Origin: Procambarus clarkii
Lineage: Eukaryota; Arthropoda; Malacostraca; Decapoda; Cambaridae
Assembly: GCF_040958095.1 (NCBI RefSeq)
Contig: NC_091165.1
Coordinates: 23,437,058-23,501,057, forward strand
Direction: 5' to 3'
Length of the DNA: 64,000 bases
Positions 10,275-23,800 of the stretch are shown piece by piece (position 1 is the stretch's first letter; each line of letters opens with the position of its first letter). Under the pieces are notes generated by a model that was given only the letters and a program-made list of their open reading frames with translations, ran no database searches and was not told the origin of the DNA. The translations under genes were made by a program, and so were the position numbers.

Positions 10275-13200
10275 AATGTTATGGCACACCGTTGACTAAA
10301 TAATAGTAAGACCCACAAGTGGAAGACAAGAACAGATTTGGAAGTATTTTAATGCTTGAATTCTTTGACGGTCATCAGTTCTTCCAAGCATTGAAGACTG
10401 ATGTCAAATATATAACGGTATGTCTTAGCTTGTGAGTTTTATTATTGTAATTATAGTTTAGCGATCTGTTCATCCATGTCCATAAACTGTGAATGGATAA
10501 GAAAGGTCCAAAATTTAAGAGGTTCTGTAAGAGGCAGTTTAAACTATCCTTTAGGGAATTTGATATTGATAGATGTCAGTGTGGCTGTAAGTGTGAAGGA
10601 AGAAGTGTACTTGACGTCAGCAATTAAATCAATTTTTTTTTTAACTGAAGTACAGTGCAGTATGTCTATAAAGGAAAGAAGCAACACTAGTGCATAAGTT
10701 GGCTAGAGAATTGGTTTTAATGTGCATTTTCAGGTTGTGAAAGGTGTTAAAATTCATGTGGCATTTGATTCTGGATGGCTATGTTCACATGGATCTGTTC
10801 TTAATTGTGTTGTCATTTGTTATATGATCATGTTTGTTCTTTTAATGTTGATACCTGTGAGCATCCAAGTGGCTGTAGCACATGCCTGCTCAAGCATGTG
10901 CTACATGTGTTCATTTGAAGTTATCCCAGAATGGAGCGAATTTATTGATTATAATATATATATCATGGTGCTATGAGTGTTGTGTGTGATTGGGAGCCTT
11001 TTCATAGCAATTTCAGTATAACATGTTCATTATAAGCAAACCATGACAAAAATTGCAATACAGAATAGTGGTCTTGTGTATCTCGCTAAAAGTTAATTGA
11101 TTATAGAGTCCAGTAAGCTGATCCATGCTGAATATTATACTTTTGATCTCAAGTGTAGCATTAAGAAGTTAAGAAAAGGAGTTAACTGTATCCAAAAATG
11201 TAACATTATAATTGGGTGATTCACAGCATTTATCATGGTTGTCATGAGTTTCATGGTATTTGTGCCCCAATTGCAAAACCAAAGTTTTAAAAAAGGAAGA
11301 TTAAGACAGGGTGACAATTTCTTAATTAATGGTGTTTGTATTTTGTAGGTTGTTTGTTGTAGTATACTTGCTACTAACCTAGTTATTGATACTGTAGACA
11401 AGAATTGCTTTTGCATTCTGTAATGGTGCATAATTTGAGTGCTAAAGGGTTGCTAACTATTATGGAATAGAGGATGATTTGTAGTTGATATTCTTGAGCT
11501 TTCTAATATTGTTAATTACCCAGACCTGGGTAGCATGTGGCTTTACTTCTCCAGTTTTAGGAGATGTTAGAAAAAAACTATTTTTAGTGTTTACATTTGA
11601 AGTTTTTATGAAGAAATATTTGCCAGCCTTTGGACAGTCATAATTTTGTTTTTATAGGTAATGTCATATTCATGCAACATAGCTTTTTTAGTAGGTTATC
11701 AGAAGATGCATCTTCACAATACTGGGTAGACTAAACTTGCAACAGATGCATGTAAAAGTAAATTTTAGAATATTTTATGAGGGCTGTTATATTAAAGTTT
11801 GTTTATTACCATTTTGACTTATGTACAGTGCTGTAATGTTGTTGAGGTAGCTTGTAGATAGCATTTTATTCTAAAGCTTGTTTTGCACAACCCATGAAAT
11901 TTGACAATTGTTAGAACTATTGGAACTACAGTAGATGCTTTTTCAAAGCATTTTAATTTTGCCTGAAAACAAGCATTATGTAAATTTCAAAATATTTAGT
12001 TAATTTAATTTTGACAGGAATTTTCTATGGCACATTACATTATTGATAGGGAGAGTTAAGTGTGAGAAGAGGGGGTGTAACTGGCCATTATTACTATGGC
12101 TAGTCACTGTTATCCAGTGGCCTAAGTGAATGGCTAAGAAATAGTGGAAATTTAGCTAACTTTAGCCTCTCAGGAGAATTGTATTTCTCACTGAGATAAT
12201 ATTTGTAAGTAGAGTTAAAAAAAATGAAAATCTAAGCCATATTCACAGCTCTTCTGGTATTGTAATTTTTTGTAATGCATTCCGAATTTGTATTTCTTTT
12301 AAGATGTTTTATCTTGATATATGAATTGTTTTTAATGCCCTTTTTTCATAGTTTAATATTTAATTCATGTTTCTTATATCTTTATTTTATATGGTCATAT
12401 ATCATGTATTAATGTTGAATTTCACACCATGATATTTTCCTTAATGTTTATATAGTGGAAATTTGAACTTCAAAATATAGTCATTAAATGCTAAATGTCT
12501 TTAAAAGTCTCCCTTGTTTTTATGGCATTACAATACTTGCATAAATAATATGCACCATTTAAACTTTTGTAAATTAATTTTGCTAAGGTAAAAGCTGTAC
12601 CTTAATGATGCTTGAGTGAACAGCAATTTATAACCTTTGATTATAAAGATTATAAGTAAACACCCATTAATTCAAGTAATTATCAAAAGAAAATGCTAAG
12701 CCATTCTTGCAGAATATTCCAGAGTTCTTGAATCATTCAGGATGTCAATTTCACTAGGACCTAGGAATGTGTGACAGTACAATAAGTAGAACATTGCAGC
12801 TCGATGAAAAGCCTACGAGTTAATCTCGTGTGGTCGCTTTGTAACCTGGTTGGTGATTTCTTCCCCCACTTATTCCAGTAACATTTGATGGTATGTAATC
12901 GGTTACTCTTCTAATGGTTATCAATCTAATTATGAATGACAGGCTAAATGTATTTAAATAATAGACTTTTGGGAGACTTTACAGGAATAAATTTTGCTTT
13001 TTAGCAAAGAAGTCTTCTAGATTATGGGAGGCAACACCAATGTGATTGGGAACCTAGCAAAATTTAACTGTGATGTCTGCTAAAGATGAGGTGCAACCAT
13101 TGTTGATCTTCCATCACCACAGGATGAGAAGGGCTAGACTTCAGCTCTTCTGAAAACTATACAAATTATGGTAATGCTAGTTCTATAGGAACATTGCACC

Positions 13201-13670
13201 CTTGCTGTATTGAAATTTTGAGTTTTAACAAAATTTCCCAAAAATGTATCATTTTCTTCAATAACTTTCATTAGCATTATCACAATTTGATATGTAATAA
13301 AGGAAAAAATTATAAATGTTAGAACTGCATATTTCGTATTATATTTGGCACAAGAAAATGGTAACTCATTATTTACACCATGAGAATTGAAGCAAATATG
13401 AAATTAGTTTGGCATATCTATTTTAATGGCAAATATAGTAGCTACAAGTATAATTTAAATATTAACTCTTGAAAAAGTAAATGATAATTAGTTATGTTTT
13501 TGTATTAATTTCTTAGAACTCTTGTAGTTGTGTTAAGTCAAAAAGAGATGCTCAATCAGGAAACCCACAAGTATGCTTAAAGGAAATGCTAAATATATGT
13601 ACTGTTGCTGTTAGGAATGGTAATATTAATTTACAATAACTGACACATTATATTAATTAATAGAACATAG
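10275..13670. other. 3' UTR and intergenic sequence after the epimerase-like gene
   Basis: No further coding exon is supported. The sequence is AT-rich with short random frames. A TGACGTCA occurs at 10612-10619 but has no promoter context. The polyadenylation site could not be placed with confidence. Confidence 0.5.
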
Positions 13671-13674
13671 AGAC

Positions 13675-13800
13675 AGAGTGGTAACACACTCCATGTCATG
13701 TAAGCAATTTCATCTGGGTTAGAATCCTGGTCAGGGAGGATTTGCAAATGTCAATCTTTTAATTGTGCCTTGAGGACCTGGTTGTAAATCAATCAGCAGG
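13675..13800 (+). repeat. tRNA-headed SINE fragment (family A-like)
   Basis: An A-box-like AGAGTGGTAA and a B-box-like GGTTAGAATCC near 13717 are followed by CAGGGAGGATTTGC, the same junction as in the family A copies at 712 and 33930. The body is decayed. Confidence 0.6.
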
Positions 13801-13884
13801 TTGAGTTCCATTGAAAATAGCTTGGTAATACTGTATGAAGATCAGAAATAAATGCCATCTTACTGTGATATGCTTTGCTTTATA

Positions 13885-14226
13885 TTAAGAGCACACAGCA
13901 CTTACGAGGAAGAAGGTAATTGACACTCTTCTAACTGGCGATGGGAAACGGCTCTGGCGAGGTTGTGTATTGGCCATACTTGCTTAATTCATGGTCACTT
14001 GATGGAGTGCTGCCCTGCTCCTTATTGTCCTAATTGCAGTGTCCCTCTTATGGTTGTGCATATCCTTGTTGAATGTCCTGACTTCCGGGATGAGTGTGTG
14101 TCTTGTTTTCCGACAGTCTCCCGCAGTCGCTTGTCCCTCGATAGTATTCTTGGTGACTCGGATACTTTTGACATCGTTCACCTTATGAGTTTCTGTTCTC
14201 GTATTGGTTTCCTTGGTGATATTTAG
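13885..14226 (+). repeat. LINE ORF2 C-terminal fragment with zinc-knuckle-like tail
   Basis: The plus-strand frame contains LCIGHTCLIHGHLMECCPAP, YCPNC and VVHILVECPDF. This is the Cys/His region that follows RNase H in I/Jockey-type ORF2 proteins (compare CKLC...HTL.HYVxEC at 40380-40410 and 46650-46730). The upstream part needs a frame change and RT is absent, so this is a 5'-truncated dead copy. Confidence 0.65.
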
Positions 14227-14229
14227 TGC

Positions 14230-17200
14230 CCTCTGATTATCCCTCACATTTGATGGGGCTACATAGCCTTCCCGGTTTGGTGCCTTCTTTTGATAATTAC
14301 TTGAGACTCTTCTTCACTTTCACTGAATGCAAAGTACTCTAGTAAACAATCATGAGTTCAACACTAACAATTATTCAAGCATGTTAACACCCATAAATAA
14401 TAGATGAATATTGAGGCTGTACAACTGAACGTACCCACGAACTTGATTTAGGTCATCAGGGGTACAGGTTTGATTCCATCATAGTCTATATTTATTCATA
14501 GTTTTATCTCGTTATTGTGATTTTCATTGTACCCATTAATGGGATAATGCTTAAAATAAAAAATTAAATGAAGGCCAAAAGAAGCTAGATACCCAAATAC
14601 AAATACCCCGTACATGATTCATACACAGCAACACCAAAGTGTAAATGATATATTAAAATGAATATTCTAGCTCTAATTCTTCTGTATTTCAAAGTATTGC
14701 TGCAGCATTAAGTAACTACACATGTTATTAATTTGAACTTCATATTTTCAATGCAAATACTAAAATTTGCTATCTTGACATTGGACATCTTTCAAATGCA
14801 TTTCTGGAAAAGTATTTTCATAGAACAAATTGTTTATCTGCAAATTACATTTACAGTCATTCCATACTTCATTATTTATATGGTAACCATCATATTTGTT
14901 GTGTGTTTTGGCCTTTGTGTCAAGTCTCAAGTATTCACTGAAGAACAAAGTTAATAAAAATTCTTGTTCATGAAAAATAGAGCTTTAAAAATCTTGTGGT
15001 AAAGTATTTGCATTCCAATTTCTTCATATCAATTTTGTGGACTGATTTTTTTTTAGTATGAAAAGGATCTGTAGGGTTAAGAGAGCACAGATGCCCAGAG
15101 GTTAAATAATTATGACATACCCAGAAAACAATGATTTTGAACAGACATATCACAGGTTAAAGTGCTAGGAGACTAAAAATTCATCAATATAGTCAAAATT
15201 CTCATTGAGTATTATAAGCAAGGATTAGTTAATATAACACTCAAAATTAAATTTTTATATTAGAATAGCAATTTATCACAACATAACCAGTTAAATATAA
15301 CATACAATTTTTTTATTTTTTTTTTGGAAAATGAATGTGCAGTTCACTGTAGTATACTGCACTTAAGTGGAAATAATAGGCTATGATAAATACAATATAT
15401 ATATATATATGTTCTATGAAATTCTTGATATTGAACAAATAAAAATGCCTTGTATAGCTCAGAACACCTTTAAAAAATTTCATTACATGCACGGACATTT
15501 TTAAGATTAACAAACAAGAAATACCCTTCTGTTTGTATACTAGGTCGAGTACAATGTTCACTTGATAAAGATGGATGTCAGTCTAGCATTTTTGTGCAAA
15601 GAAATGGTACATATAGGCTCATGAGAGCTAACAATTTTAAGGAAATTGTTCAGTAACCATGGTATTTAACTGGCATACAAATGGAATACTTTGCTTTGGA
15701 TATGGTTATAAGAGGTTGAGGCAGTTTGCTGTTAAGTATTATTCATAAAAAGTTGGAGAAACAAATGAAACATTGAGTAAAGGTGTCCTGAGCAATGTAA
15801 AACAATAAGACCAATGTCCGTAGTTGTCTTTCATGTTTTAAACACAGACTGAATACTTGAAACAATCCACTGGAAGACCATGATGACCAGTAAAACCAAG
15901 AAATATGCACTGCATAGGGTACCTAACAAAATAACATAAAATAAAAATGAAATTTGTTCCTTGAAAAACACAGTTGCATGTTGAATACCCAGAATATTTA
16001 CAGTACACTCTACTGTACATTAATGACAGCAAGAGCTGCCATCTAATCTGTCAGCATTCAAGGGGTCCTGCATTAGGTTAATAATAATTGCACCTCAAAT
16101 GATTTAAATCATAATAAATACCACTCTCAATACACACTGGCAAGATCCTTTACATCAAGTGATACTGGCTTTTAACAAGTACTTTACATTTTTTATGCAA
16201 TAATTTGTATTAACCCTTAAAAAGTATGGCTATCATAATTGCTACCTCGCCTAGATGAGGGGAGGGGGGGAATTTTCTACTTTCGTGTACAGGAGGAAGA
16301 TGGGTGATGGTCACAAAATGTGTAGTTGCTGACACAGTGGTGAAGGGGTAGAGGACTTGGATGGCTTTTATGTTTGTTTCTTCACTTTACTTTAGACAAT
16401 GTTACAAATAATTTACAGAAGTGACTGAATACCATACATAGACTTATAATGCAATATGTATAGCTACATTGCACATAAACCTATTTTTGCCACAGCTCAA
16501 AGGAAGTGTCTCGCAACTAACTCCATTGCTGCTGTTCTGTCTTTGAATATAAGCCAGCAATAGATTCAAATGCCAATGGTGAAAGCCAAGTTCTGATTTG
16601 AAGATAATTATAGGCCACTAGTACAAAATCTCATCACCTATAAAGCAATAACAAAACAATAACAAATTGTTCAGGAGTCTAGGTTAACTCCATTACCCCC
16701 ATATAGATGTACTATAGCCATATTCACATACAGTAATTTGTATACAAAACCAGGACAATGTCTAAAATTAGCAAATGATGAAAACCACAGTGGCCTAGAT
16801 CAACATATGAAGGCAACCGCTTTTTAAGGGTTGAAACAAAAAATTCTGAATAGTATTAAGAATACTAAACATTATTTGTAATACAAAGATACACAAATTT
16901 TTGCACATGCCAAGTAGATTACAAAATTATTTTGTAAAACTTTTTACAACCCAGTACAGTGTACGCCATCAGCTACACATATATTTGGACCTTGTTTGGT
17001 TACGTAATATTATTTGGTGATGTAACAACATGCAAGGTTAAAGTTCAAGGTCTCAAATCCAAAAGAAAATAATTAAATATAATATATAGCAAACGTGGTT
17101 AAATATTTTAATTAACCCTACCTAACAATACTCTCCACTGATTTAAATATAAATACTGTTTCTAATCAATAACTGTCATACAAAATTTCTAATTCAATCA

Positions 17201-17385
17201 CTAATGACTTTTCTTTAAATACAATAGCATTATACAAAAATTTACCTTCAAACTGCAACCCTACCTACTTTACAATTATTGAGTGCAATTTTTGTCCCAC
17301 TAACAATAAACCTTTGAAATCATAACAAACACACAACATAAAGACATGTACAGTACATCAAAATGAAAAAAAACATAAAAGTCAA
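14230..17385. other. Intergenic interval between convergent genes
   Basis: AT-rich and without a supported exon. A tRNA B-box-like GGTTTGATTCC near 14467 hints at an eroded SINE. Between the epimerase-like gene (plus) and dymeclin (minus), so it includes 3' UTR sequence of one or both. Confidence 0.45.
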
Positions 17386-17389
17386 TCAC

Positions 17390-17671
17390 CATTTGGCTAG
17401 AGTTTGAGGTTGAGAAGAATCAAATATCTGGCTAAAGTTTGGTATTAGCCATCAGCCTGAGAAGGATCAGATTCCATTTGGCTAAAGTTTGCTATTAGCC
17501 ATCAGACCAAGAAGGATCGGATACCATTTGGCTAAAGCTCGCTATTAGCCATCAGGCTAATAAGAATCAGATAGCATTTGGATAAAGCTTGCTATTAGCC
17601 ATCAGGCTGAGAAGGACCAGATACCATCTGGCTAAAGTTTGGAATTAGCCATCAGGCTGTGAAGGATCAAA
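17390..17671. repeat. 50-bp tandem repeat overlapping the end of dymeclin
   Basis: About five and a half units with an exact 50-bp period; the ATTAGCCATCAG core recurs at 17444, 17494, 17544, 17594 and 17644. Units share a (T)GGCTAAAG block and GAAGGATCAGAT. On the minus strand the repeat supplies the last eight dymeclin residues and its TAA stop (17645-17647), and continues as 3' UTR. Confidence 0.9.
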
Positions 17672-17845
17672 CATACAGATGCACTTTGGGTTCCAATAAA
17701 GCCCTGACTTATGGTATACCAGTGTCCATACATATGGAATGAAAAATTCCTCAGGCTCATTTTCCTCTACATATTTGAATTTCAACTCTGGGAATTTTTT
17801 TAAACGGTCTTTCGGTAAATGAAGCACACCTTGCTGAATCACTTC
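17645..17845 (-). CDS. DYM: DYM terminal exon (residues 597-662)
   Basis: The acceptor is CCCCCGCAG. It encodes [20 protein letters not shown] and [20 protein letters not shown], strongly dymeclin-like. The ending FDPSQPDG then stop is encoded by the 50-bp tandem repeat. Confidence 0.94.
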   Translation of the reverse strand, partial: EVIQQGVLHLPKDRLKKFPELKFKYVEENEPEEFFIPYVWTLVYHKSGLYWNPKCICMFDPSQPDG

Positions 17846-20800
17846 CTGCGGGGGAAACCATTGAATTCATAAATATTCATATATTGTACTTATAATTACA
17901 ATTAAAGTATTGTGTGTATATATATATATTTTAGTAATATTTGTGGATAAGAAAATCTTAAAATTCCTAAAAAAATAAATATATTGTTAGAGGCATGCTC
18001 AGTTCTTATATTCAGGTCTGGTGGTAGATTCCTGGAATTCATTGTATAAAAAGGACTGATAAATAGCATGGGGACTCTTAAAAAGTATGGAGGAAAAGCT
18101 TGGACACAAGTGACATCCTGCAGATATTGCCTCACTTCACATGGGAGGTATTAAAGCATTGGCAAAATTACAGACTGGCCAGATTAACATCAAACATTAT
18201 TAAGGTTTTCGAGAGGGTGCTAAGAAGGTAACTTACTGCATTAACAGAAAAGTGAGATTTACAATCCAGGTAGACATGGTTTTAGAGCTGGAAGATCTTG
18301 TCTATTTTGATCATTACAATAAATTTATGAAGGTACTAGAAGCAAACCAAAATGCAGATGTTCTATACACAGATTTTGCAAAGTGTGTTTGATGACTAAT
18401 ACTAATGGAATACTAATAATGTGATAGCTATGGGAATAACAGGTTAAGTAGTGAGGTGGATTTTAAGTTTTCTAAAAGAATACAAAGTATGCCAATAAAT
18501 CAAACAAAATCCAACCTAAGCTGGATTTTTGTACAAGGGTGTCCTAGAAGGTATAGTCCGTGCATTGTTACTTTCCGCATCTTACAAGATAGACAGAAAT
18601 ATTACGATCAGATACAGCATCAACAAGGTCTTCCAATATTCATCAGAAAGCAATATTATGTTCAACAGTGACAAATTACAATTACTTCAGTGCAGAAAAC
18701 ACTAGAAACTTAAAAAGAGTACAAGATATAAGATCGTCAGATCTCCTAGAAAAGAAATGAACAAGTCGAAGACCTTTGGAATAATAATAATACACTGTAC
18801 TGTAAATTTACATACAATATACTACTGTTGAAATTCACTCGTGATCTTCAAAACTGGATACTATACCTACGGGAATCTGCATACACATGTACCACCAAAT
18901 CTAGTCTCCAATACTGCACACAACAATGGCTGCCTGTAATGCATATCTTGTTCTGTGAAGGTAAGCAATTTTCAAAATGTGCTTCAATATTAAACTGAAT
19001 TCTCAACTTAGCAGAACAGTTACATAATACAGTAATATTTCTACTACATACCTGCACGTCTTGGACTCCAGGATCTCTTTTAGTTGTCTCCAGACGACCC
19101 ATTAGATATGAAAGAACCGTTTCTATATTTTGTGTCACATCCTGGAAATTGGGATGTGTCGAGAAGGGATGGAAGAGATGTCGTTTGTAAAGCAGCGTGT
19201 AAACCAAGTTGTGGTTGTGGGCCAATTGGTGAGTCAAGACAGAATTCAAAATTTCCAAAACCATGCGGAGAACTTCTTCCAGGACACTAACATCACTCAG
19301 CTATGTGAGAAAACACAAGAGTATTATCACTAGAAATCACTATTATTAACATTACATTAACTATTATTATTACTATTATTATTAATCACTACATTAACAT
19401 TTCACAAAACCTCCCATGAGACTAACTGAACTTTCATCATATAAAATAAAAAAAGGCACTAAAAATGTAGGAAACATTCAAGGCATGATAACTAATGGAT
19501 TTGAATTGTGCATGTGTCATAATACTGGGAAGAAAACGATACAGAATGAAGTCGTTTAACAAACTGATGAAGCTAACTTACAGCATCTGGCATGTCATTC
19601 TCAGACTCTTCAAGAAGATCTTCGGCCATTTTGATTGTCTCGCACAGACGGGCATGTCTCTTGCTAAGGGTTTCAAACAGACTAACAAGACGCTGACACA
19701 CATATGGATGGAGGGACCTGAACTGGCTGGACATGTTGGCCAGGGCAGCTAAACAGTTGGTATGCAGGTATTTGTCCTATTGAAAGGGCACTTAGAATTA
19801 TTCATCATATGTATCTTGTACAAGATAACAAAAAAATGCATACTATATGATACAGTTCTAAGACACATTCTGAGTTTCACCCAATCAGGGTGAAAGAAAC
19901 TGCCCATCTGTTTCCGCCTCCTCCGGGGATCGACCCCAGACCCTTGGACTACAAACCCTGAGCTATGTCCACTCAGCCATCAGGCCCCCATGTGGCACAG
20001 AACATAGAACAGGTTGGAAACAATGGCCCAATATGCATAATGTGTGTTTGGAAAGAGGGCAATAAACTTTAAAATAAGGAATCTACACAGGAATACAGCG
20101 ATATGAATACAGTAATGACAATCCTTTACAATCATAAATAATTAATAATTTACAATCATAAATAGAGGTGTGGCTGAGTCAAAGGTACAAACAGACATAT
20201 CTGATATGTAGAGAATGATGGGAGCCAAGTGAAATTCCTGAATACTTCAGAAGTAAATCTTCAGAGGTAAGCTCTGCAGGACAACTGAAGTAATTCAAAA
20301 TATTAAGGGAGTGAATGTTTAAGAAAAAATCTATTATAATACAGAATAACCTTGAAACCAATAAAAAACTAACATTATGATATCTAGTTGTAAGATTACA
20401 ATTTACAAGTACAACACACCCAAAATATATGGTAGGTTGGTAGGGCTTTCATATCATTGGTGCTTATTTTTAAGGCTTTATATTAGATATTGTAGGGTGT
20501 AATCATAATTGTACAGCTAAAATCTGAATATACATGTTAGGCAATCAGTGTTGTACAGATGAAATTTGAGCACATAATTTGAAAAAAAAAAAAGAAGTCA
20601 CTGAGGAAATTTAGTTAAAAGAAAGAATTGAGTATGGTAAGTACAACTTGTGATAAAAACAAAGGAAAGACCCCTTTTTTACTTATACACGGTATCTCGC
20701 AACTCACCCTCATTTTAGTCATGTTGTAAGTTATAGTTCTGATGACAACGAGGATGAGGAGGCCACCAAGAGATATGTCGCTAATAAGCCGCTCTGTGTA

Positions 20801-23800
20801 CCAGGTGATGTTCTTTAGGGGCTGTGAAGACGAGAACCATATTATTCATCATCATCATCATAGGGAGGGAAGGAATCCAGGGGGAAATATTGTAAGTGTA
20901 AAATATTCAGTGCCATCTGATCTTTCTTAAAACCTACTACACTAAGTAGAATTTTGGAATCTAAGATGCAAGCAGTACTTTATACTATTTTACAGATTAG
21001 GTGCTGAATACATCAGTATCATTTGAGCAATCATTCATACTCTCAAGATAAGGTGCTTCCACTGAGTCCAATTCATTGTCCACATAATGTGGTATCCACA
21101 CGAGTATCACACTTTCTCATCAGCATCAACCATATCTGTCCTTCCTACTGCATTCTCCTCCTCCTGCCCTTTATATCACTCATGAGCCCTTTATACACAA
21201 CTTTCATCTATCATTCAATCCAAATGATTATATCACTGCAATAAAAATAATTCAATGCTATACATTAATTTCTTACTCAAGTTGAAGTTTATTCTATGGA
21301 AGTCCAGATGCAACGCAAGAAATAAGATCACAGCCATACCTTAACTGTCAGAATAAGCAACAATAAATTTAAAAGAAGCTTTATTTTCATATTAAAAAAT
21401 GTCTTTCTACCATGTACCTTTAACATAAATATGCAAAAATACAAGCTATATCACTTTTAACAATACACACACATTATGAAATAGTGAAACATATATACAT
21501 ATATATACTGTATAGTCTATAAAATCATTACTTACAATATCATGAATTGTTTTGTTGAATGAATCATCTTCCGAGAGAATGAGTAGTATGATAAGTGACA
21601 TATAGATGTGATGAGAGGTGCTGTCAGGGGCATGGTAGAGAGTATGGAGGATTGGAAGAATTAAACTCTCCATGTCTGTCCGGGATAGCACATAGGTGCG
21701 GAAATCCTCATTCTTGTGAAGGAGGAGATACAGGAGCAGCGTTGTTTGGTCGTCATGCAGGTGAATATATAATGTCTTGTACAATGTGGCAAACTCTAAT
21801 TTGAATGTTGCAGCTGCTTGCGTTGGTGTGCTCTCTGCAGGATCTGCAAGACGATTCTAGTTAATTATATGTCAGCTACAAAATATATAATTTTTTTAAT
21901 ACAAATATTTTGATACCATAATACTGTACAGTGCTACAATTTGTTAAGTGTTCACTCGACTACAAATGAATATATATGAAAAACTTCAAATTAGTACACT
22001 CAGTTGCTCCATCATACATCTGGTTTTGTCTGTTTTGTGATAAGGATCAAAAAATTAACTAGACATGTAAGTTTGGGAACCAGGGCTGAACTGGTATAAG
22101 AAAGCTAACAAAAACACAGCCAAAAAGTTATCCAGCTACCAAAGGATTGTCAAGAGCAACTGAACAAGAAGAAACAGATGCCATATCTCACTGGATTCAG
22201 GGGAGATGCTGTGAATCCATCACAAAAGCATGGTGCACAAGGGACAAAGCCACACAAACAAGAAGCTGGTGGTTCTACGTGGATGCAAACAAAACCACAC
22301 AAGGAACACTAAATATACTGGAACCCCACTCAAAGGAGACCATGACCTGCATCTGCAAGGCCCCTGATCAAAATGGTAAAGGTCAATTTGCATGCACATT
22401 CGATACTCCATGACAGTGGACTGCTGGGAGGACTGAAGCCCGAGAAGCCACACAAAAATTAAAGGCCTGTGCCCAAAGCCACAATGAGACTGGGGAAAGC
22501 CAAGAAAATATAGCATCTGGAGCTAGGTTACCAAGACCTCTGTCCGTACCCCAGAGAGCTAGGGTTAAACAAAGCCAATTGCACCCTTATGAATGAGCAA
22601 AGAAGTGACCAGATGTATCCTAAACACAACAAATGTGCAACACAAGGCACTGAGCCAAGTAGTGTCAAATGCAGTAGGATTTTGAAAATTAGCAAACCTG
22701 CTAGTGTACAAGCAACCAGGCACAGAAAAGATTATTCTGGCCAACCAGTCTGATAAAGTTAAAAGACTTAAGGTTGGCTTCAAGGTGCTACTACATTGAG
22801 AGTGAAGTAGGAAGACCAAGCAAAGGCCATAGGCAATGCTAGATTACCAGGCAGACATACACAATACCATGGCAGAAAATTAAGCACCCACATTTGAAAA
22901 TAAAGGAAATCATGACATTTTGGTCCATCCTAGACTATAATGAAGTTGTGTAATAAAAAAAAAAGTGGTAGAAAAAGTCAATACATAAAGGAAGAATGTG
23001 AGATGAAAGACAACAAGAAGTAAACCATAGAAGTTAACAGGCATAATGAAAACTGCAGAAAGCCTAATGATGAAGAGAGAGAAATGAGACAGCAACAGAA
23101 GAGAAAGAAAACGAAAAGAGGAGCTAAAGCTATGTCAGATTATGTTTGTTAAGCAGATTAGAGCATTTAACTATGTACTAAGATAGGCAAGAGTCAACAG
23201 CACCACAGCCAGGGCTAAGGTTCATGTTGGGTATCTTGTGTATAACAGCAAGTTCGACAAGATGGCATCATGTGAAGAGTGAAGACAGGAAAGATTATTT
23301 TAGAAGACCAACCCATAGGATGATTAGAATCCCTAACATGACAGAAGAGAGCATTATTCGTATCTGCAAACTTAACATTTCCTTTGTGTTCTTTTAGTCT
23401 ATCAACAAGAGTATGGCCAGTTTTACCAAAGTATTGGAGAGAACAAGAGGACAGGAAACAGAACAAACAAGATACTCCAACTTGACTGCAACAGATACAA
23501 ACCAGAGTTGAACATGATCATACCTTTGGAAGTAACCGAGTGGAAGAGTCTCACAAATGTAAAAATAAAGTATGTACGTAGTAGCTTCTGCATGAAAATG
23601 TAGAAGATAGCCAGCCTTACTCTGAATACACACACATTTGCTAGAATCAAATTTAAAATCACAAGAGCAACAGTCAAATGAGAGAGCTACAAGCATTAAA
23701 CACCATTGTATAAATAACTAAACTTTTATATACACACACCATGGAAGTTCTGTGCATGCAGTAGTGCTTGCCGGTAAGGATTTCTTGTAGTACGATCTGC

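Noticed and set aside
19084-19333. Plus frames over DYM exon 10
   Set aside because: Antisense shadows of a well-supported exon.
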